Positions 46,290-57,469 of a DNA stretch of 64,000 nucleotides are shown piece by piece. The stretch spans positions 21,425,001 to 21,489,000 of the forward strand of contig NC_083691.1 in NCBI RefSeq assembly GCF_033118175.1, written 5' to 3'. This DNA is from Dama dama (taxonomy: Eukaryota; Chordata; Mammalia; Artiodactyla; Cervidae). The position numbers were made by a program, and so were the translations under genes. Numbering within the stretch: position 1 is the stretch's first letter; each line of letters begins with the position of its first letter. A model generated the notes under the pieces. The model made no database searches, was not told the origin of the DNA, and saw only the letters and a list, made by a program, of their open reading frames with translations.

Positions 46290-46680
46290 TCTTCCAGCTG
46301 TACTGAGATATAATTGACATATTAAGTTGTATAAATTCAAGGTGGACAATATAGTAATTTGATACATGTATGTATCAGGAAATGATTTGTTGTTTTGTTT
46401 AGTCACTAAGTCATGTCTGACTATTTTGCAATCTGGAGGACTGTAGTCTGCCAGGCTCCTCTGTCATGAGATTTTCCAGGCAAGAATACTGGAGTGGGTT
46501 GCCATTTCCTTTTCCAGAGGGTCTTCCTGACCCAGGGATCAAACCCACCTTTCCTATATTGGCAGGTGGGTTCCTTGCCACCTGAGCCACAAGGGAAGAT
46601 CAGGGAATGATTACCATAGTAAATTTAGCTAATCCATTCATCTCCTCACAAGAACATAAACCCTAAATTGAAGGCCAAAA
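46290..46680. mobile_element. L1M 3' region, interrupted by SINE
   Basis: 'gtactgagatataattgaca', 'aaggtggacaatatagtaat' continue after the SINE as 'gaatgattaccatagtaaat' and 'ccattcatctcctcaca', a familiar L1M block. It reads continuously once the SINE and one duplication copy are removed. Confidence 0.7.
46388..46598 (-). mobile_element. Bov-tA SINE with 14-bp duplication, in L1M
   Basis: Antisense full-length copy ('tttagtcactaagtcatgtc' to 'gagccacaagggaag'). The duplication is 'atcaggaaatgatt' at 46374-46387 and 'atcagggaatgatt' at 46599-46612, one mismatch. Confidence 0.95.
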
Positions 46681-46875
46681 AGGAAGGAATAAAGACTATA
46701 GGAAAGGTGAAGTGAATTTCTTTTGTTTCCTAACCAAAGATAATCACAAGCTTAAATCTATATATAACAATAATTGCATTAACTGTGAATGAAATTACTC
46801 CATTAAAAGACATGCATTTGAAGCTCAATAAAAAGGGCAAAATCCAATCACAGATTCCTTGGAAAGGATGGGCCT

Positions 46876-47510
46876 TAAATGATTTCAGAGTATGCTACTC
46901 TGTTCTACCCATGTTCACTATCCAGGCCTTCACACCCATTCAAAACTGCTAGGGAGATAGATCCACAGCTTCATTTTGCATTGGGATTTACTGTATCCTT
47001 GAATGAAGGGAGTGACCTCTTCCATGTTTATGCCAACTCTTTCCCAGAGATGTCCCTTGGCCTCCTTAACTTGGGCAACTTGAGTCATCCTGGCCCCAAA
47101 GCTCCTTGCAGGATCATTAAAGGTCTCGGTTGCCACCATGTTGTTAGTTTCTCCCAGTGCAGTGGTAAAGAAGCCAGTTGCCAATTCAGGAGACACAAGA
47201 GACATGGGTTCAACCCTTGGGTCAGGAAGATCCTCTGGCAAAGGAAACAATAAGCCATTCCAGTATTCTTGCCTGGATAACCCCATGTACAGAGGAGCCT
47301 GGCAGTCTATAGTCCACGGGGTAGCAAGGAGTTGGACACAACTGAGCAGCTGAGCATGTAGGCTTGTCAATCTGGTCTTAGTCACTTCTTTATTGGCATA
47401 CATTTTGAGTGTAAAGTCCCTATAAGTCTGGATGTAACTACATCTCAGTCTGTCTCCAGGCTCCACACTAATAATAAGAAAGAAGAGTTGAGAGTAAAAG
47501 AAAAATCTCA
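46876..47510. other. Less AT-rich island, unidentified, split by a SINE
   Basis: 46880-47150 and about 47361-47500 lack any repeat signature I know and are noticeably richer in G and C than the flanks. An antisense frame of 193 codons (46930-47511) spans both sides, with the SINE in the middle. Its outer parts ('VKEAKGHLWERVGINMEEV', 'ANKEVTKTRL') match no family I can name. It may be a degraded retrogene, an unknown repeat or chance; no function is proposed. Confidence 0.4.
47155..47360 (+). mobile_element. Bov-tA SINE
   Basis: Truncated head ('tgcagtggtaaagaagcc'), 'gggttcaacccttgggtcag', body 'gtacagaggagcctggcag', tail 'gttggacacaactgagcag'. No clear duplication. Confidence 0.9.
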
Positions 47511-47589
47511 CATGGCAAATTATACAGTGTAGATGTTAACCCAAAGGAAGTTGAGTGAGCTACATTGAACAAAGACATCTTTGGGGCAA

Positions 47590-48235
47590 ACCAGAGATTT
47601 AAAAAAAAAAAGGTTTTATAATTATAGAAGTCAATCAAACAAGAGGATATAAATATCTAAAATATATATGATTTAAATACATTTAAATATTTAATTTAAA
47701 TGTATTAATACTATTGATTTAAATTAATATTGATACATGCATATAAATAAAAAAAATGTATCCTGCAAATAGATAAAATGAAATTTGATAGAACTAAAGA
47801 GGAAAAAAATCTATAATTGTAGTGGAGGATTAAACACAACTCTTTCAGTAAACTATAAAAAACAAGAATATAAAAAATTTGATCTGCACAACTAAAATGG
47901 ATCTATTTGACACATTAATAGAACTTTATACCCAACAACTGAAGAGTACATATGTCTTTCAAGTTTAGATAAAACTAGGACCAAAAAATGATTATATAGA
48001 GACAGAGTGGGATTTGAAACAAATTTCAAAGGACTGGAATTATTCAAAGTAGTTGTTTGACTGTGCATTCTGTACAGTTTTGTTTAAAACTAAAAGTGTA
48101 GGTAATTCACCACCTTATCAGAAAAAAGGAGAAAACAATGTGATTACCTTAATATATGAAAAAATATACTGGAATTTAAAGCTCTCAATAAATCGTAGTT
48201 ACAATGGTTCTGATGAGGTGATTTGCATAAAATGA
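47590..48235 (+). mobile_element. Ancient L1 (L1M) ORF2 endonuclease region
   Basis: Order of the ORF2 endonuclease part in sense: 'ataattatagaagtcaatc', 'aagaggatataaatat', 'ttgacacattaatagaactt', 'tacccaacaactgaagagt', 'tctttcaagtttag'. Frames are broken throughout. Confidence 0.65.
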
Positions 48236-48848
48236 GATATATAGAAAAGAGTGCATGAAGGTCCTACAATATTATGCTATCAATTCGGTAGGAATATAAG
48301 CAGGAGCTAAAATATCTCAAGAGAAGATATGGCAGAGTGTGATGAGTCTTTTAAAATAAACATGGATCAGAGGAGCAGAATTTGGGAATCATTAAGTAAG
48401 GCAGGCAGAAGGTAATGAGGGCATGCATGAAATCTATATGGCAGGAATACTTGTCACTCTCACTCAACACAATCAATACTTTCTGTCTGTAAAGTGAAAT
48501 GCCCTTAAAGTATTCCCAAGTTCTAGGAAGCATTGGTAAATACAATCAATTCCCTGATCAAACAATTGAGAATCACTATTTTGACTTACATGAATTGTTT
48601 AAAAATGGAATAATTTTATAGTTCTTTAAAATGTTAAGAATTGATTCAAATTTGGATTTTTTAATACTGAAAGTTTAAATAATACTATAACTAACCTATG
48701 TGTACTATGTGTAATCTTCTTAATTTTGTTCACCAGTTTATATTACTCTATCCATTCAAAAGAGAAAACTTTTTTCCTCATGAATTTGTATCATTCCAAT
48801 CCATAATTTTGAAGCAAAAACTGATAGAATTATAAGTATAAATGTACC
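48236..48848. other. Unassigned DNA
   Basis: No gene or repeat recognised. Confidence 0.5.
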
Positions 48849-48856
48849 AATTCTCT

Positions 48857-49289
48857 GTTGCTGTCTTTGTTCAGCACCTAAGTCATGTCTGACTCTGTGC
48901 AACCTCACGGATTCCAGCACTCCAGGCTCCCCTGTCCTTCACTGTCTCCCAGAATTTGCTCAAACTCATGTCTCTTGAGTGAGTAATATGATCCAATCAT
49001 CTCATCCTCTGTTGCCCCCTTCTCCTCCTGCCTCAATCTTTCCCAGCATCAGGGTCTTTTCCAATGAGTTGGCTCTTCACATCAGGTGGCCGAAGTACTA
49101 GAGCTTTAGCTTCAGCATCAGCCCTTCCAATGAATATTCCAGGTTGATTTCCTTTAGGTCTGACTGGTTCTATCTCCTTGCAGTCCAAGGGACTCTTAAG
49201 AGTCTTCTTCAGCACCACAATCAGAAAGCATCAATCAATTCTTCAGTGCTCAGCTTTCTCTATGGTCCATCTCTCACATCCTTTGTAGT
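48857..49289 (-). mobile_element. BovB LINE 3' end with 8-bp duplication
   Basis: Antisense: 'cctaagtcatgtctgactct', 'tcaggtggccgaagtactag', 'ttgcagtccaagggactctt', 'gctcagctttctctatggtc'. 'aattctct' repeats at 48849-48856 and 49290-49297. Confidence 0.93.
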
Positions 49290-49297
49290 AATTCTCT

Positions 49298-50135
49298 TTT
49301 CTCTCCTAATGTAGTTATTTCTTTCTAGTCACCTTCCTATAAGTTCACTCACTGTACTTTTCTACCTTAATTCAGTTTCTCATCTTGTTTTTCAAACTTT
49401 TCAAATATTTTTGTTTTGTTGACTATATTTTATCAATTTCTTCACTAGTATTAACATTTTTGTCTTCAAGTTTCTTTTAATTTTTAATAACTGCTTCTAA
49501 ATGTAAACATTTTTATCTCTAAATACAAAGTGTGCTCACTTGGTGTTTAATTCTTTTTTCCCCTTAATGTGTGTCTTTTTTTTTTTTTTCCAACTGGTTT
49601 TATGACATGTAACACAAATTTAGAAAAGCATATGTCAAGAAATGAAAAGTTCAGTTCATTTATCAAGTGAACACCTAAGCAACCATAACACAGGTCAGGC
49701 TAGAACATTACATCCCAAAAGTCTCCTTTTTCCTTCCCAGATATTAACTCTTTCCAACTTCTAGATAACCATTTCCTTGTTCAGGTGTCACTTGTCTTTC
49801 TGTATTATCTTACCACATAATCATGTATTCTGTTTGCTTCTTTCACTCTAGATTGTGTTGTAGGATTAGTCATGTTGATGTATATAGCTTTAGTTCATTT
49901 TCAGCTGCATGTGGCCCCATTAGATACATTCAACACAACTTTCTACATTCTTTCTACCATTGATCTGTTGTTTCCAGAACTGATATATCACAATAATGCC
50001 CTGAAGACATTCTTTAAAATGTCTTTTGTTCACATGTATGTGAATTTCTTTTGGATATATACCCAACGGTGAAAGTATAGCATCATAAAGAATGTACGTC
50101 TTCAAAAAATCATACTAATAATTTTGATACAATAC
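49298..50135 (-). mobile_element. Ancient L1 (L1M/HAL1-like), antisense
   Basis: 49860-50100 matches the antisense L1 3' region ('gatctgttgtttccagaac', 'tgaatttcttttggatatat'). 49300-49860 is AT-rich, with a T-run at 49577-49590, and is only tentatively part of the same or another L1. Confidence 0.5.
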
Positions 50136-50139
50136 TAAT

Positions 50140-52323
50140 AGTAGTGAATTTTGCAGCCAAAGATGGAGGAGCTCTATATAGTCAGCAAAAACAAGACCAG
50201 GAGCTGACTATGGCTCAGATCCTGAACTCATTATTGCCAAATTCAGACTTAAATTGAAGAAAGTGGGGAAAACCACTAGACCATTCAGGTATCACCTAAA
50301 TCAAATCCCTTATGACTATACAGTGGAAGTGAGAAATAGATTTAAGGGACTAGATCTGATAGAGTGCCTGATGAACTATGGATGGAGGTTCGTGACATTG
50401 TACAGGAGACAGGGATCAAGACTATCCTCAAGAAAAAGAAATGCAAAAAAACAAAATGGCTGTCTGAGAAGGCCTTACAAATAGCTGTGAAAGAAGAGAA
50501 GCGAAAAGCAAAGGAGAAAAGGAAAGATATACCCATTTGAATGCATAGTTCCAAAGAAGAGCAAGGAGAGATAAGAAAGCTTTCCTCAGTGATCAGTACA
50601 AAGAAATAGAAGGAAACAATAGAATGGGAAAGACTAGAGATCTCTTCAAGAAAATTAGAGATACCAGGGGAACATTTAATGCAAAGATGGGCTCAATAAA
50701 GGACAGAAATGGTATGGACCTAACAGAAGCAGAAGATATTAAGAAGAGGTGGCAAGAATACCCAGAAGAACTGTACAAAAAAGATCTTCACAACCCAGAT
50801 AATCACAATGGTGTGATCACTCACCTAGAACCAGACATCCTGGAATGTGAAGTCAAGTGGGCCTTAGAAAGCATCACTATGAACAAAGCTAGTGGATGTG
50901 ATGGAATTCCACTTGAGCTATTTCAAATCCTGAAAGATGATGCTGTGAAAGTGCTGCACTTAATATGCCAGCAAATTTGGAAAACTCAGCAGTGGCCATG
51001 GGACTGCAAAAGTCAGTTTTCATTCCAATCCCAAAGAAAGGCAATGCCAAAGAATGCTCAAACTACCACACAATTGCACTCATCTTATGTGCTAGTAAAT
51101 TAATGCTCAAAATTCTCCACGCCAGGCTTCAGCAACACGTGAACCATGAACTCCCAGATGTTCAAGCTGGATTTAGAAAAGGCAGAGGAACCAGAGGTCA
51201 AATTGCCAATATCCGCTGGATCATTGAAAAAGCAAGAGAGTTCCAGAAAAACATCTATTTCTGCCTTATTGACTATGCCAAAGCCTTTGACTATGTGGAT
51301 CACAATAAATTGTGGAAAAGTCTGAAAGAGATGGGAATACCATCCCACATGACCTGCCTCTTGAAAAATCTGTTTCCAGGTCAGGAAGCAACAGTTAGAA
51401 CTCTACATGGAACTACAGACTGGTTCCAAATAGGAAAAGGAGTACGTTAAGGCTGTATATTGTCACCCTGCTTATTTAACTTATATGCAGAGTACAACAT
51501 GCGAAATTCTGGGCTGGATGAAGCACAAGCTGGAATCAAGATTGCCAGGAGAAATATCAATAACCTCACATACACAGATGACACCACCCTTACGGCAGAA
51601 AGTGAAGAAGAACTAGAGAGCTTCTTGATAACTGTGAAAGAGGAGAGTGAAAAAGTTGGCCTAAAAGCTCAACATTCAGAAAACTAAGATCATGGCATCT
51701 GGTGCTATCACTTTATGCCAAATAGGTGAGGAAACAGTGGAAACAGTGGCAGACCTTATTTTTGGGGGGCTTCAAATTACTGCAGCTGGTGACTGAATCC
51801 ATGAAATTAAAACATGCTTACTCCTTGGAAGTAAATTTATGACCAACCTAGACAGCATATTAAAAAGCAGAGATATTACTTTGCCAGCAAAGGTCCATCT
51901 AGTCAAGGCTATGTATGTGAGATTTGGACTATAAAGAAAGCTGAGCGCCGAAGAATTGATGCTTTTGAACTGTGGTGTTGGAGAAGACTCTTGAGAGTCC
52001 CTTGGACTGCAAGGAGATCCAACCAATCCATCCTAAAGGAGATCAGTCCTGGATGTTTATTAGAAGAACTGATGCTGAAGCTGAAACTCCAAATCTGACT
52101 CCAAGAACTGACTCATTTGAAAAGTCCCTGATGCTGGGAAAGATTGAATGAGGGAGAAGAAGGGGATGGCAGAGGATGAGATGGTTGAATGGCATCACTG
52201 ACTCAATGAACATGAGTTTGAGTAAACTCTGGGAGTTGGTGATGGGCAGGGAGGCCTGGTGTGCTGCAGTCCATGGGTCGCAAAGAGTCAGGCATAACTG
52301 GGTGACTGAACTGAACTGAACTG
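50140..52323 (+). mobile_element. BovB LINE, 3' 2.2 kb, longest copy here
   Basis: Begins in the late endonuclease region ('ttgcagccaaagatggagga') and continues through 'aaaaccactagaccattcag', the linker, the RT palm, post-RT and the canonical tail 'gtgactgaactgaactgaac'. 5'-truncated relative to a ~3.2-kb BovB. It inserted beside an antisense L1M and is followed by an antisense SINE. Confidence 0.97.
50254..51687 (+). pseudogene. BovB endonuclease-RT remnant, three lesions
   Basis: Frames 50254-50484, 50624-51103, 50965-51450 and 51460-51687 are pieces of one ancestral ORF. A single missing G near 51011 ('caaaagtcag' versus 'caaaaggtcag' in the siblings) shifts the frame before the RT. A CAA-to-TAA stop at 51448-51450 cuts 'GVRQGC' in motif B. 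Motif C reads 'LTYTDDTTL' where the siblings have YADD. The first Asp motif 'LIDYAKAFD' is retained. Inactive. Confidence 0.92.
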
Positions 52324-52344
52324 GATAGCAGTAAGATCCCATGA

Positions 52345-52556
52345 ATTCATGCTCAGTCATGTCTGAGTCTTTGTGACCCTATGGGTTGTAATCCACCAGT
52401 CTACTCTGTCCACGGAATTTTTCAAGCAAGAATGCTGGAGTGATTTGCCATTCCCTTCTCCAAGGTATCTTCTCCACCCAGGGACTGAACCTGTGTCTCT
52501 TGCGTCTCCTGCACTGGCAGTCAGATTCTTTCCCACTGAACCACCTGGGAAGCCAA
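52345..52556 (-). mobile_element. Bov-tA SINE
   Basis: Antisense: 'catgctcagtcatgtctgag', 'ctccaaggtatcttctccac', ending 'gaaccacctgggaagcca'. It has an extra short segment ('ttgcgtctcctgcac') in the head, as in the 'aca'-expanded heads at 1 and 25.7 kb. Confidence 0.94.
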
Positions 52557-52599
52557 TAGTCGTAATATAATCATAATACAAATAAACAACAGTAATTTT

Positions 52600-54300
52600 T
52601 TTCTGTTTTTCTTTAAAAATAATTTACACTCCCTACAGAAGTTTATGAGAGTACTTCTTTTTCCACATTCTTTCAATCCACTGATATTATTAAATTTGGG
52701 GTCAGTTTTATTTCTGCCCTTCTATAGGGGAAGTAGAGTTATATTCTCATGGTTTTAACGCTTATTTTCCAAAACCTTTAAACTATCTTTTCATATGTTT
52801 ATTGATTATTTGTATATCTTTATTTGTGAAATGCTGTTCAGTTGTCTTCTGCATGTTTTTATTGGGTTGCCTTTCTTTTTCTTAGTGATTTGAAGGATTT
52901 ACTTACATACTGTGGATGCAATCTTTGCCAATTATGTGAGTTACAAATATTTTCTTTCAGCAAGTGCTTGCTTGTTTTCTGAATTAATGTTTCTTCAGCA
53001 GAAATATTATAATATAGACAAACTTTATCAATATTTAGTTTCTTAAATTTTTAAGATTTAAGATTTTTAAGGCCTGTTTAAGAAATATTTTTCTATACAG
53101 AAGTCTTTAAAAATTCTCTTACCTATGACAGCTTTTGTTTTTCACCTTACCTATCAGATCTACAATCCATTAGAATTGGTTTCTATACAAGCTGTGGACA
53201 TATATTTATCTACATGAATATCAATTATTCCCAGTACCATTTATTAAAAACATGGTTTCTTTCTCCATGCTCTCTGGGGTCATAGTTTTCATAAGTTAAA
53301 TGCCCATATACTTACTTGTATCTCTCTGGGTCATCATTCTGTTCCATTGGTTTAGTTGCCTGTTTCTGCACAAATATCACACTATTTTAATTATAATAGT
53401 TTTACTATTAACTTTAATATCTGGAGGGAAAGTTTTCCCATTTTGTTGTTCTTCAGAATTACCTGGGATATTTTTTGCCATATGCATTTCCACATGATTT
53501 TTAGAATCAATTTGGCAAATCAACAACCTACCACAGTAGAGCTTTTTTTTTTTTTCCATTTATTTTTATTAGTTGGAGGCTAATTACTTTACAATATTGT
53601 AGTGGTTTTTGTCATACATTGACATGAATCAGCCATGGATTTACATGTATTCCCCATCCCGATCCCCCCTCCCACCTCCCTCTCTACCCGATCCCTCTAG
53701 GTCTTCCCAGTGCACCAGCCCCTAGCACTTGTCTCATGCATCCAACCTGGGCTGGTGATCTGTTTCACCCTTGATAATATACATGTTTCGATGCTGTTCT
53801 CTCTAAACATCCCAGCCTCTCCTTCTCCCACAGAGTCCAAAGGTCTGTTCTGTACATCTGTGTCTCTTTTTCTGTTTTGCATATAGGGTTATCGTTACCA
53901 TCTTTCTAAATTCCATATATATGTGTTAGTATACTGTATTGGTCTTCATCTTTCTGGCTTACGTCACTCTGTATAATGGGCTCCAGTTTCATCCATCTCA
54001 TTAGAACTGATTCAAATGAATTCTTTTTAATGGCTGAGTAATATACAGTAGAGTTTTGATTGGGTAAATCTGGTAGAATTTGGGTAAAATGACATTATAA
54101 TATTGAGACTTTTGATATGTTAATATGATATTTTCCTTCATGTAAATAGGAATTTTTTTTTGAGGAGGTAGGGACTAAGATGGAATAATTGATCTTACAT
54201 CCAACAAACTTGCTTATATTGTTGTTTTATTTTAATAATTATCCATAGATACTTATGATTAGTTGACATATATCATGACAATGTCTACAATAGTATAACA
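52600..54300 (-). mobile_element. Ancient L1 (L1M) 3' region, split by young L1
   Basis: Antisense L1 landmarks: 'attgattatttgtatatctt', 'attgggttgcctttc', 'ttctgttccattggtttagt', 'tttagaatcaatttggcaaa', then after the insertion 'gattgggtaaatctggtag' and 'aatattgagacttttga'. All frames are decayed. Confidence 0.75.
53542..54044 (-). mobile_element. Young artiodactyl L1 3' end, nested, 9-bp duplication
   Basis: Antisense: poly-T (53544-53556), 'ttagttggaggctaattact', 'tgacatgaatcagccatgga', C-rich block, 'tgtctctttttctgttttgc', 'cactctgtataatgggctcc'. 'acagtagag' lies at 53533-53541 and again at 54045-54053. 5'-truncated. Confidence 0.93.
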
Positions 54301-54971
54301 TTTTTATTTTATTTTCTCACTACTTAGAAATTAGTTTTTTTCCCCCTTCTTTTAATGGACTACCTAAGCAATATTTATATATTAGGCACTTCATATCCTT
54401 CAAGTACTATGACTGAGACAAAAAAAATCACCTATAAAAGCCAAGTCTGTCTCTTCCACTTCCCTTCTCTACATAATACAGTTTTCATTTACAATATTTA
54501 AAGCACGTACCATTCATATTTAGGTAAACTATGCTAACTTGAAACAAGGAGACTTTCAGATATTTCTCCTGCAAAGTATGGGTCTATTCAGGATCAACAG
54601 AGAATTGCTTTCTATGTTCTGCACCATGGCAAGCTTAGTGCAAATTTTCTACTACTCAAGAAAGTCTAGTACAACTTCCTACTATTCTTTATTATAGAGA
54701 AGAAAATATATTTAGGAGGGTCACAGTAAGCAGAGTCCCTGGCTTTTCATTGGCTGAGTCCTTACCACGAAAGAAGAGGATTTTTCTTCTTCCTGCTGGG
54801 CTCTGCTATCATCAGAGATTATGACAGCTCCCCCTCTGGTCTCCCAAGTCTAATTAATTGAGTTTCTTTTTATTAATTTTTTTTTAATAACCACCACCAC
54901 CTCACATTTTATGCTTCTACTTCTTTTTTTTTTTTTTTTTTTTGGTTCATGCCCCAAATACCTAACACCTT
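54301..54971. other. Unassigned; possible LTR piece at 54540-54870
   Basis: 54720-54860 ('ccctggcttttcattggctg', 'cttcctgctgggctctgc') resembles LTR promoter sequence, but no family is assigned. A long T-run lies at 54925-54943. No gene. Confidence 0.35.
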
Positions 54972-54982
54972 ATTTGTTCCTT

Positions 54983-56113
54983 CAGTTCAGTCGCTCAGTC
55001 GTGTCTGACTCTTTGCGACCCCATGAATCTCAGCACGCCAGGCCTCCCTGTCCATCACCAACTCCTGGAGTTTACTCAAACTCATGCCCATTGAGTCAAT
55101 AATGCCATCCAGCTTTCTCATCCTCTGTCGTCCCCTTCTCCTCCTGCCCCCAATCCTTCCCAGCATCAGGGTCTTTTCCAATGAGTTAACTCTTTTGCAT
55201 GAGGTAGCCAAAGTATTGGAGTTTCAGCTTCAGCATCAGTCCTTCCAATGAACACCCAGGACTGATCTCTTTTAGGATGGACTGGTTGGATCTCCTTGCA
55301 GTCCAAAGGACTCTCAAGAGTCTTCTCCAACACCACAGTCAAAAGCATCAATTCTTTGGCGCTCAAATTTCTTCACAGTCCAACTGTCACATCCATACAT
55401 GACTACTGGAAAAATCATAGACTTGACTAGACGGACCTTTGTTGACAAAGTAATGTCTCTGCTTTTTAATATGCTATCTAGGTTGGTCATAACTTTCCTT
55501 CCAAGGAGTAAGCATCTTTTAATTTCATGGCTTGCAGTCACCATCTGTAGTGATTTTGGAGCCCCCAAAAATGAAGTCAGCCACTGTTTCCACTGTTTCC
55601 CCATCTATTTCCCATGAAGTGATTGGACCAGATGCCATGATCTTAGTTTTCTGAATGTTGAGCTTTAAGCCAACTTTTTCACTCTTTCACTTTCATCAGG
55701 AAGCTTTTTAATTCCTCTTCACTTTCTGCCATAAGGGTAGTGTCATCTGCACATCTGATACCCCATGTCCAAGGTAAGAGAAACCCAAGTAAGATGGTAG
55801 GTGTTGTGAAAGGGCATCAGAGGGCAGACACACTGAAACCATAACCACAGAAATCTAGCCCATCTGATCACAGGACCACAGTCGTGTCTAACTCAATGAA
55901 ACTAAGCCATGCCGTGTGGGGCCACCCAAGATGGTCGGGTCATGGTGGAGAGGTCTGACAGAATGTGGTCTACTGGAGAAGGTAACAGCAAACCACTTCA
56001 GTATTCTTGCCTTGAGAACCCCATGAACAGTATGAAAAGGCAAAAAGATATATTGAAAGAGGAACTCCCCAGGTCGGTAGGTACCCAATATGCTACTGGA
56101 GATCAGTGGAGAA
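54983..56113 (-). mobile_element. BovB LINE with inverted 5' segment, one duplication pair
   Basis: 54983-55758 is antisense BovB 3' end up to the RT motif C codons. At about 55758 the orientation flips: 55759-56113 is sense BovB upstream sequence ('gtaagagaaacccaagtaag', 'atggtggagaggtctgacag', 'gaggaactccccaggtc'). A perfect 'atttgttcctt' stands at 54972-54982 and 56114-56124, outside both parts, so they arrived in one event. This is the signature of twin priming. The BovB middle is missing. Confidence 0.92.
55314..55604 (-). pseudogene. BovB post-RT remnant frame
   Basis: 96 codons of the post-RT region ending in the 'MYGCDSWTVKKFERQRIDAF' part, equivalent to 'MYGCESWT' in the other copies. 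Truncated at both sides by stops. Confidence 0.8.
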
Positions 56114-56124
56114 ATTTGTTCCTT

Positions 56125-56929
56125 AATGATGCTCTATTTACCGTTCAAAAACAACACACACACAAAAGTTGTTTCTTAATATTAATAAACATTTGTTAAG
56201 AATTTTCGTAACAGTGTCTCTTTTTAAAACTGTAACTGTTTGAGTTCCACAAGTGTATTAGTCTGTGTTTAGACATATTCTCTGTCACATAAAATACACA
56301 CTGGTGAAAAAACTTTTGTTATTCCACATGTATTTATAGTGTATCCTCATAAAATGCAAAATTTTGAGAGATGAATAATGAAACTAATAAAGAGTTCCTA
56401 CAGATGTGGAAAATTATTATACCATAATGTTTAACATCAAAAGCAGACATAAAATTTAATGTACAATAGAATATCCATCATCTTAAAAACTACATCATAA
56501 AGACTGGAGAAAACACATTAAACTATTGAATGTGGTCATCTGTGAATTTGGGGATTATAGATGCTGGTCATTTATTTAAAATATTTTTCTCTGTCCTATT
56601 CTTATCATGACCATATATTACAAAATGTTTTATTAAATATAAATTGTTATTTCTTCCAAAGTGTAAAGGACTGTCTCCCTCCCCCTTTTTTTTTCTAATT
56701 AGGGAATTTATTTTAGGTTGGAAATAGACTAATCAGTGATGTATTTATAATTTTTCCTGTATATCTAAGTTCAACTTAAGTTTTTATTTATATTCTGGGA
56801 ATTTTCCTCTTAAGATAATATTCCACGGTATAACAGTTTTATTTATATTTTTGTTAGTTCAATTTTCCTCTACTGAATTAGCTTTTACTTCCTTGAAGGA
56901 TGAACTTGAACAATAGTATTAATTTACTA
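56125..56929. other. Unassigned AT-rich DNA
   Basis: No gene or repeat recognised. Confidence 0.5.
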
Positions 56930-57345
56930 TTAAAATATTGAGTGTTTATTATGTGCTAGTCACAGAATTCATTAAATATTTTATGTGTACAATCATGCTG
57001 TATTTCAAAATTTTCATATGACCTAGAGACTACTTTTAATCACCATTTTCAAGTGAAGAACTTCTTCCTACAGTTGCTCAGTTGTATCCGACTCTCTGTG
57101 ACCCATGGACTGTATCCCACCAGGCTCCTCTGTCCAGGCAAGAATTCTTCTCCAGGCAAGAATACTGAAGCATGTTGCCATTTCCTTCTCCAGGGGATCT
57201 TCCCAACCCAGGAATAGAACCTGGGTATTCTGTTCTTTAAGCAGATTCTTTACCATCTGAATCACCAGGGAAGCCAATTGAGATTAAAAGAGTAGGTGCC
57301 TTCTCCATAATCACTCATTAGTAAGTGAAAGAACGTAATCACATA
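56930..57345 (-). mobile_element. MIR, split by SINE
   Basis: 'gagtgtttattatgtgctag', 'atcaccattttcaagtgaag' precede the SINE. After it come 'attgagattaaaagagtagg' and 'cactcattagtaagtgaa', the next part of antisense MIR. Confidence 0.7.
57064..57277 (-). mobile_element. Bov-tA SINE nested in MIR, with small internal duplication
   Basis: Antisense: 'ttgctcagttgtatccgact' to 'gaatcaccagggaagcca'. 'tccaggcaagaat' occurs twice (57133-57145, 57151-57163), a local duplication not seen in the other copies. Confidence 0.93.
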
Positions 57346-57469
57346 TGATAATTTACATGTTTCGAGGCAGAGACTGAGGGAGAACAGGTCTTCCCAAGGG
57401 GCACAGTCTTTGGTGGCTTGGAAGGCCCTTGCGCTTTGTGACCAGCACTTCAGGTCCCCACCCCAGCTC

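Noticed and set aside
50254..52323. Active autonomous BovB
   Set aside because: Missing 5' end and most of the endonuclease, a frameshift, a stop and an altered YADD motif.
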